A stretch of 45,568 bases of DNA from JBAZTO01 sp041661865. Its GTDB lineage: Bacteria; Planctomycetota; Phycisphaerae; SM23-33. Below are positions 40,297 through 45,568 of the stretch, one piece after another (position 1 is the first letter of the stretch; each line of letters opens with the position of its first letter). The notes below the pieces were generated by a model that was not told the origin of the DNA, did not search any database, and was given only the letters and a program-made list of their open reading frames with translations. Location of the stretch: assembly GCA_041661865.1 (NCBI GenBank), contig JBAZTO010000034.1, positions 1 through 45,568 on the forward strand, given 5' to 3'. The translations under genes were made by a program, and so were the position numbers.

Positions 40297-40869
40297 TCAA
40301 TCCTCCCCTTCGAGCATGATGGTCAGAACCGGCTCGCCGTTATCGCCCGGCCCGCATTGACACCAAAGGTTGACGGTCTGGTGATGTCCGTCGCCCTTGG
40401 CATCCACGTCCACCTTGAAGTGAACGCGGTCGGTGTCACCTTTGCGGTTGGCCGCGCGGATGGAATACCGCAGGACCATCAGGACATCCCACAGGCGGCC
40501 CTTGCAGCTCTGGCCGGAGGGGAACACAAACTCGCCATCGGGCGTTTCGGTGGTGCCGGCCAACACGCTGTCCGCGAAGGCCGTGGCGGTGATGGCGATG
40601 GGCAACTTGAACCCGGCCTCCAGGACGAGCAACTTCGTCTCGCCGTCGGCCTTTTCTGAAGATAGGTCCACCAGCACGCCGTCTTCGATGGCCTGCTTGC
40701 GGGTGTAGGTGGAGATCACCTCGAAACCCTCCCACGGATCGGCGGGCTTAGGCTCCGGGGGCACGCCGGCTCCGACAAAGGCGGTAACGCCTTCAGGGAG
40801 TCCGGGAATGTCCTGCTGCTCGAACCCGGCGGCCTTCAAGGCGTCGGGGAGATTAAGGTCTTCACACAT
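40297..40869 (-). CDS. DUF6573-like phage protein
   Basis: 190 residues from ATG 40869. The signature ISTYTRKQAIEDGVLVDLS, a hydrophobic strand FKLPIAITATAF, GRLWDVLMVLRYSIR, and a C-terminal strand block (LWCQCGPGDNGEPVLTIML) match the small DUF6573 family found in phages and plasmids, function unknown. The start lies inside the 3' end of the upstream gene (8-nt overlap); the longer open frame upstream is that gene's shadow. Confidence 0.7.
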   Translation of the reverse strand: MCEDLNLPDALKAAGFEQQDIPGLPEGVTAFVGAGVPPEPKPADPWEGFEVISTYTRKQAIEDGVLVDLSSEKADGETKLLVLEAGFKLPIAITATAFADSVLAGTTETPDGEFVFPSGQSCKGRLWDVLMVLRYSIRAANRKGDTDRVHFKVDVDAKGDGHHQTVNLWCQCGPGDNGEPVLTIMLEGED

Positions 40870-41983
40870 AGCACACCTCGCTTTCACTTCCAGCCAGGCA
40901 GCCGCGCAGCCAGCCCTCGGCCGCCTGCTCGCCCAGCACGTCGGCATCCACCAGGAAGTCGATGGACAGACGATCCGCGACGGGCAGGTTGGCCGCCTGG
41001 CCCAGGCTCTCATTGAGCACGCCGGTGAAGTGACGCGGCGAACCCAATGCGCCCACCACGCGGAAGAACGCGATTTCGCACATGGCGAACGCAACCGCCG
41101 ACACATCCAGCGGCATCAGCGGATCCTTCACCGTGTACCGGACCACCGCCCGGCTGACCGTGCTGGTCACGTCCCGGGCGCTGTAGAACAACACGACGCC
41201 CACATTGACGCCCCGGCTGGTGAGGATGTCGGCCAGAGCCAGGGCAGCGGCCCCGCGATACAGCAGTTCGTTGGGCTGGGCGCCGGCATTGACCGACAGA
41301 TTGCAGCCGATGGTCACGGTGCGGCGGGGCTGAGACTCCCGAACGCTCCGCTCCCAGGGCGACAGATCACGGACCAACCAGCGGTCGGCGTCAAGTTCCT
41401 CACCCCATTCCTGGCCACGACGGATTCGCCGGCGGGGAGCATCGGGGGCGGCGACTTCGCCGACCAGCCGCTGGCGCATCAAGTCCACGGCATCCAGCAG
41501 GTGCTTGGACGGAGCGGACAATTCACGGAGGAAGCGGCTGCGGGTGAAGTTGTTCCCCCAGCGGTCCTTGCCACTCAGGGCGTACCCCTGACGCCGGCGC
41601 AGATACTCGGCACTGCTGTCGTTCTGGGCGTAATCGTCCAGGGCGTCGCGGACAGCCTCAGTCACGGAACCGAACTCGTAGCGTGTCACGCCGTCGGCGT
41701 ATCGCTGGGCGACCTTTTCGCCCGGCATTGCCCCGGTATCGGGACTGGCCTCCGGCGCGGCCTTGCGGCGCTTCTTGCCGGAGGGCGTGGAGGGAGACGG
41801 CTTCTTGTCAGAAGACGCCTTCCGCTTGGAGGGCAGTGGCGCATCCGCATCGGTGTGCGGCCCGCACGCCTCGCAGCGGACACCGTAGTGCTTGGCGAAG
41901 TAGACGTTCTGGCCGGGCAGGACCTCCTTGCCGCAGACGCGGCAGCGGCCCTTGAACCGGGCGGGGATTAGTCTGGTCTTCAT
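40862..41983 (-). CDS. DUF7192-like (CobT/VWA-like) protein with N-terminal zinc motif
   Basis: 373 residues. N-terminal zinc-binding cysteines C14-C17 and C37-C40 (GRCRVCG, VRCEAC) precede a lysine/proline-rich linker (50-85). Then come FGSVTEAVRDALDD and a long helical part, followed by TVTIGCNLSVNAG, AALALADILTSRG and VNVGVVLFYSARD, the strand-helix-strand core of a von Willebrand A/CobT-like fold. Such proteins pair with MoxR/CobS ATPases, and that ATPase gene lies 2 nt upstream. Confidence 0.65.
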   Translation of the reverse strand: MKTRLIPARFKGRCRVCGKEVLPGQNVYFAKHYGVRCEACGPHTDADAPLPSKRKASSDKKPSPSTPSGKKRRKAAPEASPDTGAMPGEKVAQRYADGVTRYEFGSVTEAVRDALDDYAQNDSSAEYLRRRQGYALSGKDRWGNNFTRSRFLRELSAPSKHLLDAVDLMRQRLVGEVAAPDAPRRRIRRGQEWGEELDADRWLVRDLSPWERSVRESQPRRTVTIGCNLSVNAGAQPNELLYRGAAALALADILTSRGVNVGVVLFYSARDVTSTVSRAVVRYTVKDPLMPLDVSAVAFAMCEIAFFRVVGALGSPRHFTGVLNESLGQAANLPVADRLSIDFLVDADVLGEQAAEGWLRGCLAGSESEVCYV

Positions 41984-41984
41984 G

Positions 41985-42944
41985 TTACACCCCCGCGATC
42001 TTGGCCAGTTCGTCCCGCGACCAGTCCTGATGGAACCGGCGCTTCACGTCGGCCAGATTGGCGCCCCACTTCATCGCGGCGGCGGAGTTGACGACCAGCC
42101 GCGTGGAGGCGATGCGGCGGAGCCGGTTGTCGGTGATCTTCTCGCGGAGGGCGTTGACCCAGGCGACCAACTCGTCGGCCTGAACCTGCTCCAGGATGGA
42201 GCGGGCAAGGTCCATTTCCAAATCGGTGTCATAACCGATGTTGAGCGTGCAGAGCACAAAGCGGTCCAGCGTCGCGGCGTCCAGGGCGTTGCGGCCGACA
42301 TACATATGGTCGCCGCCCCGGCCGAAGGTGTTCGCCGCCGCAAGGATCAGGCACTTCTCGTGCCGGTGGATGATTTCCCCGGTCACCGGGTTGCACAGCA
42401 CGCCATTGGCCAGAGCCGCGTTGACGCTGACCATCACATTGCTGTCGGCGGCGTCCAGTTCGTCAAAGAGATAGACTCCGCCAGTGCGGTAGATACGGAC
42501 GAAGGGCGACTCGACGTAGGCGAACGTGCCGTCGGCCTGGGGAAGCATCCGGCCGAACAGGTGCGTCTCTGTCACGCCGGCCGAAAGGCTGATGAAGGCG
42601 AAGTCGCGGTCCAGCGCCTTGGCCAGGTCCTTGGCCAGCGTGGTCTTGCCCGAACCGGCCGGGCCGACCATCAGGATGTTGCGGTGGCCTTCCTCGACGT
42701 ACTTCACCAACTCGGTGAACTGGCAGTGCTGGCGGCCTTCGAGCTGCACGGCCGGGCCGTCATTGATGGTCACGGCCAGCGGGCGCGGCAACCGCGCGGC
42801 GCTGACGGTTTCCTGGGCGATCTCGCGGACCTTGGCCTCGTCCACCTGGGCGTTCAATTCCAGGTGGTCCTGCAAGGCGCCGGCCAGCCGCTTGAACACG
42901 TCTTGGTACTGCTCGGGTTTCATGGTAGATTCTGCTGCGATCAT
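41985..42944 (-). CDS. MoxR/CobS-type AAA+ ATPase
   Basis: 319 residues. Walker A GPAGSGKT (94-101), Walker B GVYLFDELD (156-164), sensor AAANTFGRGGD, and the C-terminal lid with RRIASTRLVVNSA. The N-terminal 85 residues are helical. MoxR/CobS ATPases act as remodelling chaperones together with a VWA-like partner, here the next gene. AAGGAG lies 8-9 nt upstream of ATG 42944. First gene of the early operon, reached through a long leader. Confidence 0.88.
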   Translation of the reverse strand: MIAAESTMKPEQYQDVFKRLAGALQDHLELNAQVDEAKVREIAQETVSAARLPRPLAVTINDGPAVQLEGRQHCQFTELVKYVEEGHRNILMVGPAGSGKTTLAKDLAKALDRDFAFISLSAGVTETHLFGRMLPQADGTFAYVESPFVRIYRTGGVYLFDELDAADSNVMVSVNAALANGVLCNPVTGEIIHRHEKCLILAAANTFGRGGDHMYVGRNALDAATLDRFVLCTLNIGYDTDLEMDLARSILEQVQADELVAWVNALREKITDNRLRRIASTRLVVNSAAAMKWGANLADVKRRFHQDWSRDELAKIAGV

Positions 42945-42969
42945 GGAAAGGACTCCTTTTCATGGTCCG

Positions 42970-43000
42970 GGCCGGCGGGTGTTTACGCACCGCGCCGGCC
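42970..43000 (-). promoter_or_regulatory. Strong leader hairpin before the early operon
   Basis: GGCCGGC (42970-42976) pairs with GCCGGCC (42994-43000), and GGTG/CACC pairs inside. It lies about 15 nt upstream of the ribosome site of the MoxR-type gene and could control translation or transcript stability. No T-tract follows on the minus strand. Confidence 0.55.
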
Positions 43001-43470
43001 AACTTGTTAGGGGGATGAAAGTCATTCGGTAAGGGGCACAGCAAGTCGCAAGACTGATAACTGCACTCGACCTACTCGCCCTGTCCTGAAGTTGGGGCAT
43101 TGCTCCCACTGCGACCAGCGCGATGCCGGGTTCTGTCTGTGTCCGCACGGTGCCTTCGGCCGCCCTTTTTAGAAAAACCCGTACCGATGCGGGCAGGCGG
43201 TCTACCGTGTTCTGGCCGTTTCCTTCAGGATGGAACTTTGGGTCTGCCGATACGTTGCCCCCGGTGAAGTTCCTCACCGGGCTGCTTACCCTTCGGCCAC
43301 TGTCATTCGGGGCGTGCTCCCTGGCGGACTTGCGTTCGGCCCGTGTTGAAAATCCCGGATTAGCCATCCATCCTGTAGGATGGGCGTTACCAGCCCGTTT
43401 GTCCGTTGCGGTCGTTTCCCGATTCACTTGTAAGTCGTCTTGCGGCTCCGATGATCTATCATCATCGTTG
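43001..43470 (-). other. Long hairpin-rich leader, no supported gene
   Basis: Between the leftward promoter and the early operon, 470 bases hold no frame I believe. On the minus strand they contain clear hairpins: CCCGGTGA/TCACCGGG (43260-43281), CCATCC/GGATGG near 43367-43382, and GGGC/GCCC around TGGTAAC. A nested stem (CACGGT/ACCGTG and CCGCC/GGCGG, about 43147-43208) encloses a CCCG..CGGG-TTTTT element near 43171-43192 that could act as an attenuator. A structured leader or embedded non-coding RNA is likely. Confidence 0.45.
43450..43463 (-). promoter_or_regulatory. Inverted repeat at the start of the early transcript
   Basis: GATGAT-CT-ATCATC, placed just after the predicted start site: an operator or a 5'-end hairpin. 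Confidence 0.45.
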
Positions 43471-43475
43471 ATATA

Positions 43476-43504
43476 AGTATCTTGCAGATAACAACTTATG
43501 TCAA
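43476..43504 (-). promoter_or_regulatory. Strong leftward promoter of the early/replication operon
   Basis: TTGACA (43504-43499, perfect), 17-bp spacer, GATACT (43481-43476) on the minus strand. Transcription should begin near 43469. Confidence 0.75.
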
Positions 43505-43517
43505 TACGAAGTTGCCG

Positions 43518-43541
43518 AAAGTCTTTATGGCGTAAGACTTT
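43518..43541. promoter_or_regulatory. 8-bp inverted repeat upstream of the early promoter
   Basis: AAAGTCTT (43518-43525) and AAGACTTT (43534-43541), 8-bp spacer, perfect, centred about 26 bp upstream of the -35. The half-site spacing fits a helix-turn-helix dimer. Confidence 0.65.
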
Positions 43542-43665
43542 ATGGAGAGGGCCTTTGACAACCGCAGCCAAAGATTCCACAGAAAATGTGCTGATTTCTG
43601 GCGGGCGGGACGGTTGCCCAGATTGCCACCTGAGGGTGCGAGCCGCGTCTTGCTTTTTGTTGGAG

Positions 43666-43725
43666 CCAGACGCATAGTCTGGAGATGGATTCATCTCTCT
43701 CACGCGCCGGCTGTGGCGCAGCCGG
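43666..43725 (+). repeat. Three consecutive perfect hairpins upstream of the membrane gene
   Basis: CCAGAC/GTCTGG (43666-43682, 5-nt loop), GAGATG/CATCTC (43682-43697, 4-nt loop) and CCGGCTG/CAGCCGG (43707-43725, 5-nt loop) in 60 bp. They resemble a tRNA-like trio of arms but lack acceptor stem and T-loop consensus. The rest of 43542-43758 shows no gene. Confidence 0.6.
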
Positions 43726-43758
43726 GCAGGACTTAGTGATTTGGAAGGTGAGCGAAAC

Positions 43759-44340
43759 ATGAAAGCAGCACCGATCGTGTCCATTACTTTGGGCGTCGCA
43801 GCATTCCTCGTGTTTACCAGCCTGCTGGTAGTTGACCGGCTGTCGGGGGCAACATACCTGGGCACTTTGGCCCTTCTCGCGTTGGTGTGTCTTGTAATTC
43901 CGTGTTTGCCGCGACTGCTGGAACTGGATCTCAGGAATCTGCGGATGACATTGAGCGAGCTGAGACAGGTGAAGTCAGAAATCGAAACGGTCAAGGCTGG
44001 CATCGAGGAAATGTACGGAGGAATTGAGAATCTGCGGAGAGCTCCCTTCGTCCTTGATGGTCCGAAGATGGCTGAGTTAGGTCTTTCGGGCGGCAGTATC
44101 GCCACTGCTGGTGGCGCGATGCGGTACACCGCTGGATGTATCAGGCGAGAGAGAGAACGCCTCGCAAAAGTATTCGTGACCCCGAAGGCCCCAGATAAGC
44201 TCGCAGAGGCGATACTTGACAACTCCCTCGACGAGAAGGTGTTCAAGTGGAATGGCCCCGAAGCCATCTTGGATGCGCCGCCAACTTCATTGGCGGAACG
44301 AGAGAGGAAGAAGCAAGAGCGCAGCGACCAATCAACCTGA
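43759..44340 (+). CDS. Membrane protein with coiled coil, function unknown
   Basis: 193 residues from ATG 43759 (GGAAGGTG 8 nt upstream; a TTG 18 nt earlier is in frame). Two membrane spans (about 7-25 and 32-53) are followed by a coiled coil (LDLRNLRMTLSELRQVKSEI, IETVKAGIEEMYGGIENL) and a soluble C-terminal domain with ATAGGAMRYTAGCIRR and charged ends. The topology suggests a cytoplasmic domain tethered to the membrane. It diverges from the early operon and converges on the glycosyltransferase gene. Confidence 0.65.
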   Translation: MKAAPIVSITLGVAAFLVFTSLLVVDRLSGATYLGTLALLALVCLVIPCLPRLLELDLRNLRMTLSELRQVKSEIETVKAGIEEMYGGIENLRRAPFVLDGPKMAELGLSGGSIATAGGAMRYTAGCIRRERERLAKVFVTPKAPDKLAEAILDNSLDEKVFKWNGPEAILDAPPTSLAERERKKQERSDQST

Positions 44341-44368
44341 CGCCCACTACTGTGTGCCAACCAGACTG

Positions 44369-45076
44369 TCACCGAGTCACCCTCAGCACCAGCCGCGTGG
44401 TGCCCTTGGCCTGGACGACATCGAGGTACGGACCCCACTTGCGACGCAGGTACGCGATCTCACGCTCGTGGCGCTCCGACGAGCGATTGGCCGCGTTGCC
44501 CCCGCCGCCGGCGAACCGGGTGTGGATGAAGCTGTACCGCCCGTCCACCAGGACGATCCGGTCGCGTAGGAGCGACTGGAGGCAGAAGTCGATGTCGGCC
44601 CGCAGCAGCAGCGACGTGTCGAATCGCAGTTCACGCCCGATGATTCCGATCAGCCCTCCGACCCATGTGTTCACCGAGAACGGTCGGAAGTTGGCGTAGG
44701 TGAACGGCCGTGCCGCCTGCTGAAAACCGAACACGCGGACCTCGGCGTCCTGGGCGAGGATCGCCATGCGTTCGACGATCGCGCGGGCGGTGTCGGCGTC
44801 TTCGATCCGTTGCTTGTGGAAGCCGATCTGGCTGTACACGTGCGTCACATCGTCATCGACCATCACCACGCACGGATCATCCACGTGGTCCAGCACCCAC
44901 TGGCGTAATGGGCCGATGCCGACGACGCCGGCAGGATGGACGAGCAGGCGGTCGGACACCTTCGCGTAGGCGTCCACCTCGTTATCGGCGACGCAGAGCG
45001 TCGCGTCGGGGAACAGACGCAGGGCCTTGTCGCCGATGATGTCGGCACGGTTCTTGGAGGGGATCACGATCTTCAT
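44369..45076 (-). CDS. GT-A glycosyltransferase, possibly TET-associated (TAGT) type
   Basis: 235 residues. MKIVIPSKNRADIIG at the N-terminus (nucleotide-sugar strand), the metal-binding VVMVDDDVTHVYS, RADIDFCLQSLL as the second acidic motif, and YSFIHTRFAGGGGNAANRSS, given as YSFIHTRF and GGGGNAANRS, form a GT-A fold. Compact enzymes of this form in phages include the TET/JBP-associated glycosyltransferases that decorate hydroxymethylated DNA. No TET/JBP oxygenase is in the window, so the substrate is open. Confidence 0.65.
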   Translation of the reverse strand: MKIVIPSKNRADIIGDKALRLFPDATLCVADNEVDAYAKVSDRLLVHPAGVVGIGPLRQWVLDHVDDPCVVMVDDDVTHVYSQIGFHKQRIEDADTARAIVERMAILAQDAEVRVFGFQQAARPFTYANFRPFSVNTWVGGLIGIIGRELRFDTSLLLRADIDFCLQSLLRDRIVLVDGRYSFIHTRFAGGGGNAANRSSERHEREIAYLRRKWGPYLDVVQAKGTTRLVLRVTR

Positions 45077-45094
45077 GCGTTCACCTTCAAACTG

Positions 45095-45568
45095 TCAAGC
45101 CAAAGTAGAAGTGTCCGCTATTTGGCCAAAGTAGGAATGTCCGGTTTGGGGGGGGTGGGAGCCCGGGAGGCGGAAGCGGTTCCAGGGATGTTCTGGTGGT
45201 CGACGATATGGAACCTTGGCGGGTATAGTCTTGGCGCCGTTGGGAGGACAGGGCTCCGCAGGAGTGCGACCCGAGCGCCCAGCGGCAGGACGTACAGCAG
45301 AGGGCCGGGCCGTGACAGCGGCTTGGCCTTTCTTTTGGCGCCGCTCTGCTGGGGTCCTCTCAGGCGATAAACTCCGGGGGTTGGGGGGCAGAGCCCCCGA
45401 TCGGTCCGCAAGGCCGATTCGGTGGTAGGCCAGGTAGGACTTCTTGAAGCGGATATGCAGGCTGCTGTCGAGTCGCTTCTCCACAATCACCCATCCGCCT
45501 CGCTGTCCGGGCAAGGCCGGCTTGAGCAGTTGGTAGACTTGGTTGTCCAGGCGGATCGTGTAGTCGTT
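45095..45568 (-). CDS. IS1202/ISNCY-like transposase, C-terminal part (cut by window edge)
   Basis: 157 residues continue in frame to the last base of the window. NDYTIRLDNQVYQLL and GGWVIVEKRLDSSLHIRF are typical of the C-terminal beta domain of IS1202-type DDE transposases, and the tail TGHSYFGQIADTSTLA extends into the insertion-sequence end as it does in that group. The DDE catalytic core would lie beyond 45568. A proline/arginine-rich region separates the two parts. Confidence 0.7.
   Translation of the reverse strand, partial: NDYTIRLDNQVYQLLKPALPGQRGGWVIVEKRLDSSLHIRFKKSYLAYHRIGLADRSGALPPNPRSLSPERTPAERRQKKGQAAVTARPSAVRPAAGRSGRTPAEPCPPNGAKTIPAKVPYRRPPEHPWNRFRLPGSHPPQTGHSYFGQIADTSTLA
45099..45143 (+). 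repeat. 19-bp direct repeats at the insertion-sequence end
   Basis: GCCAAAGTAGAAGTGTCCG (45099-45117) and GCCAAAGTAGGAATGTCCG (45125-45143), two mismatches, 26-bp period. Such repeats are transposase-binding sites at element ends; the left end of the element should be near 45090. Confidence 0.75.

Noticed and set aside
43040..43470. RNase P RNA gene on the minus strand
   Set aside because: The 12-mer ACAGAACCCGGC near 43136-43125 equals the conserved 3' end of bacterial RNase P RNA, and a GGTAACGCCC element is present, but the hallmark GAGGAAAGTCC and the AGATGAATGA-type block are missing and the order of elements does not fit.
43661..43735. A second tRNA at the three tandem hairpins
   Set aside because: There is no acceptor stem, no TTCRANY T-loop and no D-loop GG.
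42960..44438. 492-codon open frame on the minus strand
   Set aside because: It runs antisense to the membrane/coiled-coil gene and through the hairpin-rich leader, has no ribosome site, and its translation lacks domain character.
14180..45076. Mu-like transposable phage
   Set aside because: The protease-capsid fusion could hint at Mu relatives, but no MuA/MuB transposition genes are visible, the portal is lambda-like and the tail is non-contractile by gene content (no sheath gene seen).

Overview
The window reads as a piece of a planctomycete genome carrying a large tailed-phage (siphovirus-type) region. The planctomycete assignment is an inference. It rests on the truncated giant secreted protein at the left edge (fibronectin/Ig-like repeats, a pre-peptidase C-terminal domain and a repetitive glycine-rich beta-helix-like tail, a style common in Phycisphaerae and related planctomycetes), on the generally high GC, and on the IS1202/ISNCY-like transposase at the right edge. 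No integrase, lysogeny repressor, endolysin or tail fibre is visible, so 'prophage' versus 'integrated remnant' cannot be settled here.

Layout. (1) 1-5135, plus strand: C-terminal part of the host surface protein. (2) 5.3-14.0 kb, plus strand: a compact seven-gene cassette encoding ParB/Srx-like protein 1, a small PD-(D/E)XK nuclease, an SNF2 helicase, ParB/Srx-like protein 2, a DGQHR (DndB/DpdB-type) protein, a radical SAM enzyme and a GHKL (Hsp90-like) ATPase. Several genes overlap. A 16-bp sequence occurs at both outer edges in inverted orientation. I recognise every domain but not the assembly, and this is the best candidate for an undescribed defence or DNA-modification system. (3) 14.2-30.1 kb, minus strand: phage late genes read backwards from tail tip, tape measure, lysis-like small genes, tail chaperones with a probable -1 frameshift, tail tube, connectors, decoration protein and a protease-capsid fusion to portal and a gpW-like joiner, preceded by a tRNA-like sequence with an abnormal anticodon arm. 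(4) 30.4-33.9 kb, minus strand: an AAA ATPase plus subtilase pair resembling the IteA/IteS anti-phage pair, with its own promoter, its own terminator and five helically phased repeats. (5) 34.0-37.2 kb: zinc ribbon and the large and small terminase. (6) 37.2-42.9 kb, minus strand: an early/replication operon with a clamp-loader-like ATPase, a RarA-C-terminal-like partner, a MoxR/CobS-type ATPase and a DUF7192-like partner, fed by a strong leftward promoter at 43.5 kb through a roughly 520-nt leader. (7) 43.5-45.6 kb: hairpin-rich regulatory DNA, a membrane/coiled-coil gene, a DDD-motif glycosyltransferase possibly of the TET-associated type, and a truncated insertion sequence.

Within the minus-strand phage operons sit small plus-strand units with their own promoter-like sequences: a candidate 70-nt RNA at 18978, an acetyltransferase at 20892, a probably leaderless membrane peptide at 24979 and a 66-residue protein at 36379. 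They look like 'morons', accessory genes expressed independently of the lytic programme. Together with the IteAS-like pair and the seven-gene cassette, the window is rich in accessory genes layered on an otherwise ordinary head-tail-replication backbone.
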